DNA from: JAMXLO01 sp041487355
GTDB taxonomy: Bacteria; Pseudomonadota; Alphaproteobacteria; Acetobacterales; Acetobacteraceae
Length of the DNA: 5,984 nt
Assembly (NCBI GenBank): GCA_041487355.1
Contig: JBGPND010000281.1
Coordinates: 1-5,984, forward strand
Reading direction: 5' to 3'
Shown here: positions 1 to 5,851 of the stretch, piece after piece
Layout: every line of letters begins with the position of its first letter
Position numbering within the stretch: position 1 is the first letter of the stretch
Notes under the pieces: generated by a model
The model's database searches: none
Told to the model about the DNA's origin: nothing
What the model saw: only the letters and a program-made list of their open reading frames with translations
Made by a program: the position numbers and the translations under genes

Positions 1-34
1 GAGTAGGCTTTGCCTCGCTGCCAAAGCATGGACA

Positions 35-111
35 CCTCCGGTGATGGTCAACCGGAGGCCTACGAATCGTACATCGGGGGCGTTTCGGAACCCCCGCCAG
101 CGCATGGCTGG
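35..111 (-). terminator. Cluster of hairpins downstream of the LysR gene, possible terminator
   Basis: Reading leftward from the LysR stop, the non-coding DNA holds several inverted repeats: CCAGC/GCTGG (97-101 with 107-111), CGGGGG/CCCCCG (75-80 with 91-96, 10-nt loop), the small palindrome TACGAATCGTA (61-71), and CCTCCGGT/ACCGGAGG (35-42 with 51-58, 8-nt loop). The 75-96 and 35-58 hairpins are the most stable. None is followed by a T-run on the minus strand, so a classical intrinsic terminator is not shown. They may instead stabilise the 3' end of the transcript or be intergenic repeat remnants. The rest of 1-135 holds no recognisable gene. Confidence 0.3.
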
Positions 112-135
112 GATTCCAGTCTGGATGGAAATGCT

Positions 136-1023
136 CTAGTGAAACTCGGCCAGTCGGGCCAGCAGGAAGTCGCGGAACACCGCCACGCGCTTCGAGTTCC
201 GCAGCTCTTCCGGATAAACGAAATAGACGTCCACCTTCGGTCCCTTCAGGTCGGGCAGGATCCGCACCAGATCTGGATTCTCCGCCACGACGAAGTCGGG
301 CAGCGCGCCGATCCCGAGGCCGGAGCGGATCGCCAGCAGCACGGCAAGCGTGCTGTTGACCTCCAGCAGGGCGCGCCGCGGATTGCCGGGACGCCGCCCG
401 GCCTCGGCGAGCCAATTGATGTCACTGACGGGCGGATGGTGCTGCCCGAACAGGATCAGCTTGTGCGCATCCAAATCCTCCGGACGCTGTGGCACGCCGT
501 GCTCCTTCAGATACTCCGGCGAGGCGCAGATATGCCATTGCAGCGTCATCAGATGACGCTGCACGAGGTCCGGCTGCTTCGGCGGATGCATGCGAATCGC
601 CACATCCGCCTCGCGCATCGCAAGATCGAGCTCCGCATCGTCCAGCAGCAGTGAGATCGACACGTCCGGATACATCGCAAGGAACTCGTGCAGCCGCGGG
701 GCGAGCCAGGAAGCACCGAAGCCGACCGTCGTCGTCACCTTGAGCCGTCCCGCGGGCTTCTCCTTGCTTTCGGTGAGCAGGGCCTCGGTGATCGCCAGCT
801 TGGCAAACACCTCGCGTACGGTGCGGTTCAGTGCCTCGCCCTGCTCGGTCAGGATCAGGCCGCGCGCGTGGCGGTGGAACAGCGGCACCTGAAGCGCCTC
901 CTCGAGTGCCGAAATCTGGCGCGAGACGGCGGATTGGCTGAGGTTCAGCGTATCCCCCGCATGCGTGAAGCTGCCTGCCTCGGCCACGGCGTGGAAGACG
1001 CGCAGCTTGTCCCAGTCGATCAC
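136..1023 (-). CDS. LysR-family transcriptional regulator
   Basis: This is a DNA-binding regulator of 295 residues, the usual LysR length. Residues about 5-64 form the winged helix-turn-helix, with the typical run FHAVAEAGSFT and the recognition helix SQSAVSRQISALEEAL (29-44), followed by LFHRHARGLILTEQG. Residues about 91-290 match the periplasmic-binding-protein-like effector domain, with the family-typical ATVGFGASWLAPRL-like start (seen as TTTVGFGASWLAPRL) and the GLGIGALPDF segment (235-244). The start is a GTG at 1021-1023, supported by AGGAG (plus-strand CTCCT at 1031-1035) seven bases upstream. It lies downstream of trxB on the same strand with a 157-bp gap, so read-through from trxB is possible. 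The pairing of trxB with a LysR gene and a divergent Lrp gene is, from memory, common in alphaproteobacteria. The effector and targets cannot be deduced. Its leader carries an 8-bp inverted repeat right next to the ribosome site. Confidence 0.93.
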   Translation of the reverse strand: MIDWDKLRVFHAVAEAGSFTHAGDTLNLSQSAVSRQISALEEALQVPLFHRHARGLILTEQGEALNRTVREVFAKLAITEALLTESKEKPAGRLKVTTTVGFGASWLAPRLHEFLAMYPDVSISLLLDDAELDLAMREADVAIRMHPPKQPDLVQRHLMTLQWHICASPEYLKEHGVPQRPEDLDAHKLILFGQHHPPVSDINWLAEAGRRPGNPRRALLEVNSTLAVLLAIRSGLGIGALPDFVVAENPDLVRILPDLKGPKVDVYFVYPEELRNSKRVAVFRDFLLARLAEFH

Positions 1024-1030
1024 TTGGTCA

Positions 1031-1035
1031 CTCCT
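1031..1035 (-). promoter_or_regulatory. Ribosome binding site of the LysR gene
   Basis: On the minus strand AGGAG sits seven bases before the GTG at 1023. It fixes the non-ATG start, since no in-frame ATG with a comparable site is present and the protein from this GTG begins exactly where LysR proteins usually begin (IDWDKLRVFHAVAE). Confidence 0.75.
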
Positions 1036-1037
1036 AT

Positions 1038-1060
1038 CCGCCAGGTTCAGCTCCTGGCGG
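1038..1060 (-). promoter_or_regulatory. Perfect 8-bp inverted repeat in the LysR gene leader
   Basis: CCGCCAGG (1038-1045) and CCTGGCGG (1053-1060) are perfect inverted repeats separated by seven bases. On the minus-strand transcript the stem ends two bases before the AGGAG ribosome site. It could be a leader hairpin modulating translation or a dyad operator for autoregulation. The sequence alone does not decide between these. The remaining spacer to the trxB stop (1061-1180) shows no convincing element. Confidence 0.4.
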
Positions 1061-1180
1061 CGTCCATGAAACCTGCCCTGGCTTCCGTCGCTAGCTGCTC
1101 GTTACATGTGCAGAGCGGGCAGCCTAGACAATCTCCCACGAGTCCGGTGGTTTCGCTTGGACCTATTTGTGGATTCCTCG

Positions 1181-2197
1181 CTAGTCCGCGGCAAGTGCGG
1201 TCCCCGTCCCCGGGCTAGACCCGGGGATTGACCCGGGGATCGATCCGGGGATCTGGCCCGCCAGCCACTTCTCCGCCTCCAGCGCGGCCATGCAACCGGT
1301 GCCCGCGGCGGTGACCGCCTGGCGAAACACCTTGTCCTGCACATCTCCCGCCGCAAACACCCCATCGGCCGTGGTCCGCGTGCTGCCCGGTACCGTCTGG
1401 ATGTAGCCCTCGCCATCCATTGCCACCTGCCCGGCGAAGATCGCCGTGTTCGGCGTATGGCCGATGGCAATGAACACGCCGTCAACCGGCAGCGTGGTCG
1501 CCGCGCCGGTCTTCACGTTGCACAGCCGGAGGCCGGTCACCACCTCGGGTGTGCCGCCTCCCTCGATCTCCTCGACGACGCTGTCCCAGATCACCCGGAC
1601 CTTCGGGTGGGCAAACAGTCTGGCCTGCAGGATCTTTTCCGCCCGCAGGGCATCGCGGCGGTGGATGAGCGTGACGCCCTCGGCATGGTGGGTCAGGTAG
1701 AGCGCCTCCTCCACCGCGGTGTTGCCGCCGCCGACCACGGCCACCTGCTTGCCGCGATAGAAGAACCCGTCGCAGGTGGCGCAGGCGGACACGCCCCGTC
1801 CCTGCAGCCGTTGCTCGGACTCGAGACCCAGCCACCGCGCCTGCGCGCCGGTCGCGATGACCACCGAGTCCGCCAGGAAAAAATCGCCTGAATCGGCCAC
1901 GCAGCGGAACGGGCGCACGGTGAAATCCACCCGGGTGATGAGGTCCTGGACGATGCGGGTCCCGACATGCTCGGCCTGCGCCGCCATCTGCTCCATCAGC
2001 CAGGGACCCTGGATCACGTCGGCGAAGCCCGGGTAGTTCTCGACATCCGTGGTGATCATCAGTTGCCCGCCCGCCTGCAGGCCCGCGACCAGGATCGGCG
2101 ACAGGCTGGCGCGGGCCGCATAGATCGCGGCCGTGTAGCCGGCGGGCCCGGAACCGATGATCAGCACGCTTGTGTGGTGGGTTTCGGGCATCGTCAT
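1181..2197 (-). CDS. trxB: Thioredoxin-disulfide reductase (NADPH, FAD)
   Basis: This cytoplasmic flavoenzyme passes electrons from NADPH through FAD and a redox disulfide to thioredoxin. Numbering from the ATG at 2195-2197 (338 residues): FAD-binding GSGPAG at 15-20, GGQL at 43-46, the active-site CATC at 139-142 followed by DG, the NADPH-binding GGGNTA at 156-161, HRRD at 179-182, and the second FAD motif FAAGDV at 281-286. All key residues are present. The open frame extends to 2341, but homologous sequence starts only near VLIIGSG, so the upstream part is rejected. The ATG at 2189-2191 (MPETHH) is an equally good start, with a weak GGAC six bases before it. Bacterial TrxB is usually about 310-325 residues. 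Here the normal end (KWLAGQ) is followed by about 23 extra residues, IPGS-IPGS-IPGS-SPG and onward, encoded by a 12-bp tandem repeat. It is divergent from the lrp-like gene and upstream of the LysR gene. Confidence 0.96.
   Translation of the reverse strand: MTMPETHHTSVLIIGSGPAGYTAAIYAARASLSPILVAGLQAGGQLMITTDVENYPGFADVIQGPWLMEQMAAQAEHVGTRIVQDLITRVDFTVRPFRCVADSGDFFLADSVVIATGAQARWLGLESEQRLQGRGVSACATCDGFFYRGKQVAVVGGGNTAVEEALYLTHHAEGVTLIHRRDALRAEKILQARLFAHPKVRVIWDSVVEEIEGGGTPEVVTGLRLCNVKTGAATTLPVDGVFIAIGHTPNTAIFAGQVAMDGEGYIQTVPGSTRTTADGVFAAGDVQDKVFRQAVTAAGTGCMAALEAEKWLAGQIPGSIPGSIPGSSPGTGTALAAD
1206..1253. repeat. 12-bp tandem repeat at the 3' end of trxB
   Basis: On the plus strand three consecutive 12-mers occur: GACCCGGGGATT (1218-1229), GACCCGGGGATC (1230-1241) and GATCCGGGGATC (1242-1253). 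A degraded fourth unit, GTCCCCGGGCTA, precedes them at 1206-1217. On the trxB strand they encode the four-residue unit I-P-G-S. The array also forms dyads, for example CCCCGGG/CCCGGGG (1208-1214 with 1220-1226) and GGATCGATCC (1237-1246). The length is a multiple of three, so expansion or contraction keeps the frame. The array lies entirely in the non-conserved tail of TrxB. Confidence 0.85.
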
Positions 2198-2335
2198 GTC
2201 CAATGCTGCGGAGCCTTGACCATATCGGCCTCCGCCGTTGCCAGACAAGGAAGTGGCGTGCCGTTCGCGCTGCCGCCCTACGTTCGTCTTATGTTCTATA
2301 CGGCCGAGCGCCCTATCGAGCGACATGTCTGCCGC

Positions 2336-2365
2336 CGTCATGCCGGGCCTGCGCCCGGCATGACG
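2336..2365. repeat. Perfect palindromic repeat (13-bp arms, 4-base loop)
   Basis: CGTCATGCCGGGC (2336-2348) and GCCCGGCATGACG (2353-2365) are perfectly complementary around the loop CTGC. The sequence GTCATGCCGGGC…GCCCGGCATGAC is of the kind found as dispersed intergenic palindromes (REP-like) in alphaproteobacterial genomes; this is from general recollection, not a search. It lies upstream of both flanking genes, so it is not their terminator. As a strong hairpin it might still insulate the two divergent promoters. Confidence 0.7.
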
Positions 2366-2443
2366 TGTGTGAGCTCCTGCGGGATGTGTCGCAGCATCGG
2401 GTCTCGGTATGACCCGTGATTTGTCGATGCAAGCCAGGCCACC

Positions 2444-2471
2444 TTGCGGCCGCCGCGCTGTGCAATATTAT
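2444..2471 (+). promoter_or_regulatory. Probable promoter of the lrp-like gene
   Basis: TTGCGG (2444-2449) and TATTAT (2466-2471) are separated by 16 bp and resemble -35 and -10 boxes of the housekeeping sigma factor. The -10 fits five of six bases, the -35 only three of six. Transcription would begin near 2478, leaving a leader of about 65 bases. The -10 lies within a striking AT island in otherwise GC-rich DNA. Confidence 0.4.
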
Positions 2472-2474
2472 TGC
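2462..2474. promoter_or_regulatory. AT-rich 13-bp palindrome, candidate Lrp-type operator
   Basis: GCAATA (2462-2467) and TATTGC (2469-2474) are perfect inverted repeats around one central base. Lrp/AsnC-family regulators typically bind short imperfect palindromes of about 13-15 bp with an AT-rich centre, and often repress their own gene. This palindrome covers the predicted -10 box of the lrp-like gene 70-80 bp upstream of its start codon, which fits autorepression. Control of the divergent trxB is also possible but unsupported by a second site. Confidence 0.45.
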
Positions 2475-2542
2475 GCCTGCCCAGCCGTCCCCGGAAACGT
2501 CACACTCGGAACAACACGCCCAGCGCAAGGTAAAATGCGCGC

Positions 2543-3022
2543 ATGAAGAGCCCCACTGGCGAAACGCCCATCCTGGACGCGATCGACCGCCGCATCCTGT
2601 CGGAGCTGCAGGCCGATGGCAGGATGACCAATGTCGAGCTCGCGCGCCGGGCAGGCATCTCCGCTCCGCCCTGCCTGCGCCGCGTGCGCCGGCTGGAGGA
2701 GGCCGGCGTGATCCGCGGCTACCATGCCGACTCCGATCCGCAGAGGCTCGGCTGGGAGATCATCTTCTTCGCCATCGTCGGGCTGGACAGCCAGAAGGAA
2801 TCGGTTCTCTCCGCCTTCGAGCAACTGGTCGCCACCTGGCCTGAAGTGCGCGAATGCCACATGATCCGCGGCGGCGGCGACTTCCTGCTGAAGCTCGTGG
2901 CCAGGGATACCGCGCACGAGAACCAGCTCACCCAGCGCCTGACCGGCTCGCCCACCGTCACCCGCGTGCAGACGCTGCAGACGATACGCACCAGCCGTCA
3001 TCTGGCCGGGGTGCCGCTATAG
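2543..3022 (+). CDS. Lrp/AsnC-family transcriptional regulator
   Basis: This is a 159-residue regulator of the leucine-responsive family, the normal length. Residues about 11-57 form the AsnC-type helix-turn-helix: LDAIDRRILSELQADGRMTNVELA with recognition helix SAPPCLRRVRRLEEAGVI (40-57). Residues about 72-150 form the RAM ligand-binding and oligomerisation domain, with VRECHMIRGGGDFLLKLVA (102-120) matching the family's conserved turn where amino acids usually bind. The start ATG at 2543 is preceded by AAGG at 2527-2530, twelve bases away, a loose fit. A nearer ATG at 2535 is out of frame. The gene is divergent from trxB and 61 bp upstream of the glycosyltransferase pair, with which it may be partly co-transcribed. 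The ligand and targets are unknown; Lrp relatives mostly sense amino acids. Confidence 0.93.
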   Translation: MKSPTGETPILDAIDRRILSELQADGRMTNVELARRAGISAPPCLRRVRRLEEAGVIRGYHADSDPQRLGWEIIFFAIVGLDSQKESVLSAFEQLVATWPEVRECHMIRGGGDFLLKLVARDTAHENQLTQRLTGSPTVTRVQTLQTIRTSRHLAGVPL

Positions 3023-3083
3023 GCCGGCTTGACGCTGCCGCGCCGCCCGCTATCCAGGCGGGGCCGGAAGCTGAGCGGAGCGC

Positions 3084-4223
3084 ATGTCCGAACCCACCGC
3101 CTTGACCAAGGTTTCCGCGCGCGTGGTGCCGCACGGTGCGCCGACGCTCACGGTGGTGGTCCCCTGCTACAACGAGCGGCCGAATGTCGCGCCGCTGCTC
3201 GCGAAGCTCGACGCCGCCTTGTTCGGCATCGCCTGGGAGGTGGTGTTCGTCGACGACAACAGTCCCGACGGCACGACGGCAGAGGTGCGCCGCATCGCCC
3301 AGACCGACCCGCGTGTCCGCTGCATCCGCCGCATCGGGCGCCGTGGCCTGGCCTCGGCGGTGATCGAGGGGGCGCTCGCCTCCTCGGCGCGGTTCGTCGC
3401 GGTGATCGACGGCGACCTGCAGCACGATGAAACGAAACTCCCGGACATGCTCGCCGCATTGCAGACCGGCCGCTACGACCTCGCCGTCGGCAGCCGCCAC
3501 GTCGATGGCGGCGATGCGTCGGGACTTGCCGGTCGCTGGCGCCACGTGCTGTCCGATGGCGGCATAAGGCTGGCGCAGCTCTTCCTGCCGGTCCGCCTGA
3601 CCGATCCGATGAGCGGCTTCTTCATGCTGCCGCGCCCGCTGTTCGAGCAACTGGCGACGAGCCTCACCGGCCAGGGCTTCAAGATACTGCTCGATCTCGC
3701 GCTGAGCTCGCCCGCGCCGCTGCGGGTGATCGAAATCCCCTGCCGCTTCCACGAGCGCGTCGCCGGCGAGAGCAAGCTGGACGCGCTGGTGCTCGCGCAG
3801 TTCGTCGGCCTGTTGCTGGACAAGGTGTTCGGTGGCCTGCTGCCGCTTCGCTTCATCTCCTTCGCGCTGGTGGGTGCGTTCGGCGTCGTGGTGCACCTCG
3901 CGGTGCTGACGGTAGCGCTGAAGCTCACGGGGCTGAGCTTCGAAACCGCCCAGGCAGTGGCCACTGTCGTTGCGATGGTGTTCAACTTCCAGCTCAACAA
4001 TGAAATCACCTATCGCGACCAGCGGCTGCGCGGCCCGCGCCTGTGGCGGGGGCTGCTGCTGTTCATGCTGGTCTGCGGCTTTGGCGCCATCGCCAATGTC
4101 GGCATCGCGAAGTCGCTCTACGAGAGCCACACCGCCTGGAGCATCGCCGGAGCGATCGGCGCGGTGATCGGCGTGGTGTGGAATTACGCCGTCTCGGCCA
4201 CGCTGGTCTGGCGCGCGCGGTGA
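3084..4223 (+). CDS. Fused GT2 polyprenyl-phosphate glycosyltransferase and GtrA-like membrane protein
   Basis: This 379-residue protein has two parts. Residues about 21-250 are a family-2 glycosyltransferase of the dolichol-phosphate-mannose-synthase type: VVVPCYNE (24-31), VDDNSPDGT (56-64), the metal/nucleotide-sugar motif DGD within VIDGDLQHDE (107-116), VGSRH (135-139), DPMSGFF (174-180) and FHERVAGESKL (222-232). Residues about 253-377 are a GtrA-like domain with about four membrane segments, starting LRFISFALVGAFGVVVHLAVL and carrying NFQLNNEITYR (301-311) and WNYAVSATLVWR (366-377). The enzyme would transfer a sugar from a nucleotide donor to a polyprenyl phosphate on the cytoplasmic face; the GtrA part may anchor it or help flip the product. 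The actual sugar is not readable. The start ATG at 3084 has GGAG only three bases upstream, closer than ideal, with GGAAG further out. The gene overlaps the next by four bases (GTGA). Confidence 0.93.
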   Translation: MSEPTALTKVSARVVPHGAPTLTVVVPCYNERPNVAPLLAKLDAALFGIAWEVVFVDDNSPDGTTAEVRRIAQTDPRVRCIRRIGRRGLASAVIEGALASSARFVAVIDGDLQHDETKLPDMLAALQTGRYDLAVGSRHVDGGDASGLAGRWRHVLSDGGIRLAQLFLPVRLTDPMSGFFMLPRPLFEQLATSLTGQGFKILLDLALSSPAPLRVIEIPCRFHERVAGESKLDALVLAQFVGLLLDKVFGGLLPLRFISFALVGAFGVVVHLAVLTVALKLTGLSFETAQAVATVVAMVFNFQLNNEITYRDQRLRGPRLWRGLLLFMLVCGFGAIANVGIAKSLYESHTAWSIAGAIGAVIGVVWNYAVSATLVWRAR

Positions 4224-5755
4224 TCTGTCATTGCGAGGAGCAAAGCGACGCGGCAATCCCGATCCGAGTGCGCACTCACCCCGAGATTGCTTCGCCTGCG
4301 GCTCGCAATGACAGCTTGTGGCTGGCGGCGCTTGCCGCGCTGACATTGCTGCGCCTCGCCGTCGCCGCAACCACGCCGCTCGCGCCGGACGAGGCATACT
4401 ACTGGGTGTGGTCGCGCACCCTGGCGCCGGGATATCCCGATCATCCGCCGATGGTGGCGCTGTGGGTGCGCCTCGGCACGGCCCTGGCGGGCGACACGCC
4501 GGTCGGCATCCGGCTGCTGGGTCCGCTTTCGGTGGCGGTCGCCTCGCTGTTGCTGGCCGACGCGGCCGATCGTCTGTTGCCGGGGCGGCGCGCCGGATTG
4601 CTGGCGGCCGCGCTGCTCAATGCAACGCTGCTGCTCGGCGTCGGCGCGGTGATCATGACGCCCGACACGCCGCTGCTGTTCTTCTGGACCTGCGCTCTGT
4701 GGGCGGTCGCCAGGCTGCTGCACGACGGCAACGCCGCGTGGTGGCTGGCAGTCGGGCTGTTCGCCGGTCTGGCAATGACGAGCAAATACACCGCCGCGTT
4801 TCTCTGGCTCGGCATCGCGCTGTGGTTGCTGGCGACACCATCGCTGCGCGGCCAGTTGCGGCGGCCCACGGTATGGCTTGGCGCGCTGCTCGGCGGGGCG
4901 GTCTTCCTGCCCGTGGTGCTCTGGAACGCCGAACACGGCTGGGCGAGCTTCGCGCGGCAAGGCGGGCGCGTGGCGGAGTGGCACCAAGCGAGCGCCGTCC
5001 GCTTCATCGCCGAATTGATCGGCGGCCAGATCGGCCTCGTCACGCCGCTGGTGTTCGTCCTGTTCGCCGCCGGCGTGGTGCTCGCGGCGCGACAAGCCTG
5101 GCGGACCCGTGATGCCGTCTGGACATTGCTCGCCGCGCTGACGATCCCCGCGGTGCTGGTGTTCACACAGCATGCGTTCGGCGATCGGGTGCAGGGCAAC
5201 TGGCCGGCGATCATCTATCCCGCCGCCGCGATCGCCGCCGCGGGATTGCAGGCACAAGCCTGGCGACGCCTGCATGGACCCGCTCTGGCGCTTGGCTTCG
5301 CGATCACACTGATTGTCTATCTGCAGGCAAGCCTGGCACCGCTGCCGTCGCCGGTGCGGCTCGATCCGATTGCGTTGCGCCTCTCCGGCTGGGACACGCT
5401 TGCCGCACAGGTCGCCGGCGCTCGGCAGCAGACCGGCGCGGAGTTCGTCGCGGCGGATCAGTACGGCGTCGCCGCCGAACTCGCGCTCGACCTGCCGGCG
5501 GGCATTCCGGTCGTGGCGATCGAGCCGCGCTGGGCGCTGTTCGATCTGCCGCTCCCGATGCTTACGGGCAAAACCGGCATCCTGGTGCACAGCGTGCGCC
5601 GCGGCGACGACATCGACCGCACCCGATGGTCCAGCGTCGCGGAACTCGGCGCGGCCGAGCGAAAGCACGACGGAAGCACGGTCGAGGCATTCCGGCTGTT
5701 TCGCGTCACCGGCGCCAGTCCGGAGCCTGCCGCATTGCTGCCCCGCCCGCGGTGA
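4220..5755 (+). CDS. GT39/PMT_2-type membrane glycosyltransferase
   Basis: This is a polytopic inner-membrane enzyme that uses a polyprenyl-phosphate sugar as donor. Numbered from the GTG at 4220 (511 residues), the first membrane segment is about 33-51. It is followed by the hallmark first loop with the acidic pair D57-E58 in PDEAYYWVWSR and DHPPM at 74-78. MTPDTPLLFFW (146-156), SKYTAAF (188-194) and GNWPA (326-330) also fit the family. Hydrophobic segments continue to about residue 370, then a soluble C-terminal domain of about 140 residues. The GTG overlaps the upstream TGA as GTGA, so translation is probably coupled. No ribosome site precedes it. Residues 2-32 (ICHCEEQSDAAIP…AARNDS) are the translation of an inserted palindromic element, not ancestral protein. 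Other in-frame starts are GTG 4268 and TTG 4316, also without ribosome sites. The upstream GT2 enzyme likely makes its donor. The acceptor is unknown; lipid A, a glycan or a protein are all possible. Confidence 0.9.
   Translation: MICHCEEQSDAAIPIRVRTHPEIASPAARNDSLWLAALAALTLLRLAVAATTPLAPDEAYYWVWSRTLAPGYPDHPPMVALWVRLGTALAGDTPVGIRLLGPLSVAVASLLLADAADRLLPGRRAGLLAAALLNATLLLGVGAVIMTPDTPLLFFWTCALWAVARLLHDGNAAWWLAVGLFAGLAMTSKYTAAFLWLGIALWLLATPSLRGQLRRPTVWLGALLGGAVFLPVVLWNAEHGWASFARQGGRVAEWHQASAVRFIAELIGGQIGLVTPLVFVLFAAGVVLAARQAWRTRDAVWTLLAALTIPAVLVFTQHAFGDRVQGNWPAIIYPAAAIAAAGLQAQAWRRLHGPALALGFAITLIVYLQASLAPLPSPVRLDPIALRLSGWDTLAAQVAGARQQTGAEFVAADQYGVAAELALDLPAGIPVVAIEPRWALFDLPLPMLTGKTGILVHSVRRGDDIDRTRWSSVAELGAAERKHDGSTVEAFRLFRVTGASPEPAALLPRPR
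4225..4314. repeat. Dispersed palindromic element embedded in the GT39 gene start
   Basis: The left arm (4225-4258) begins CTGTCATTGCGAG and ends CAATC; the right arm (4285-4314) begins GATTG and ends CTCGCAATGACAG. The outer 13 bases and inner 5 bases pair perfectly, with a less perfect middle (GAGCAAAGCGACGCGG against CCGCAGGCGAAG) and a 26-base loop. The core GTCATTGCGAGGAGC…GCAATC is widely seen as a dispersed intergenic repeat whose translation reads CHCEE-SD-AI, known here from general recollection. The element is 90 bp, a multiple of three, and open in the reading frame, so it extends the GT39 protein rather than breaking it. Confidence 0.85.
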
Positions 5756-5851
5756 TCCTGGCGGGTGCTGTTGCCGCTTGTGTCGCGACGCTGGCGGCGA
5801 AACCTGACGGATGATACCCAAGGCTGGAGGTCCGCTCAGGGTGGAGGCCGT
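5756..5851. other. Non-coding DNA downstream of the GT39 gene
   Basis: This short stretch separates the GT39 stop from the inverted-repeat-bounded element at the right edge. A GTG at 5752 again overlaps the stop as GTGA, but its frame closes after about 20 codons at 5814 and shows no family resemblance. No terminator hairpin with a T-run is seen. The tail GTCCGCTCAGGGTGGAGGCC runs into the element without a visible boundary. Confidence 0.5.

Larger units (their letters stand above)
2198..2542. other. Divergent intergenic region between trxB and the lrp-like gene
   Basis: This 345-bp stretch without a gene must hold both outward promoters. It contains, left to right: a weak AT-rich patch (plus-strand TCTATA, 2295-2300, read TATAGA on the trxB strand) that could be part of a trxB promoter but lacks a good -35; a perfect 13-bp-arm hairpin repeat (2336-2365); and a promoter-like sequence with an AT-rich palindrome (2444-2474) before the lrp-like gene. 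The open frame continuing from trxB through 2341 has no family resemblance. The rest shows nothing recognisable. Confidence 0.7.

Noticed and set aside
10..654. 214-codon plus-strand frame at the left edge
   Set aside because: It runs antisense to the LysR gene, whose motifs, GTG start and ribosome site are convincing; the plus-strand product shows no family resemblance.
1101..1131. Possible LysR-gene promoter on the minus strand (TTGTCT and TGTAAC)
   Set aside because: The spacer is 19 bp and each box matches only four of six bases, so the support is too weak to annotate.
1206..1253. CRISPR-like array
   Set aside because: The repeat unit is only 12 bp with no spacers, lies inside the trxB frame and has no cas gene nearby; it is a simple tandem repeat.
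2198..2341. N-terminal extension of TrxB by 48 residues
   Set aside because: The extra residues have no resemblance to the family, the normal protein begins just before VLIIGSG, and the region is needed for the divergent promoters.
3044..3064. Possible terminator between the lrp-like gene and the GT2-GtrA gene
   Set aside because: The only stem is CCCGC/GCGGG of five base pairs with a seven-base loop and no T-run, so it is not supportable.
2958..4397. 479-codon open frame on the minus strand opposite the GT2-GtrA gene
   Set aside because: It is antisense to a clearly recognised gene, its translation is rich in R, A, H, E and Q with no family motifs, and part of it is just the reverse reading of the palindromic repeat. 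Long antisense frames are expected at this GC content.
5752..5814. 20-codon frame starting at a GTG that overlaps the GT39 stop (GTGA)
   Set aside because: Very short, no ribosome site and no recognisable product; the GTGA is probably chance.
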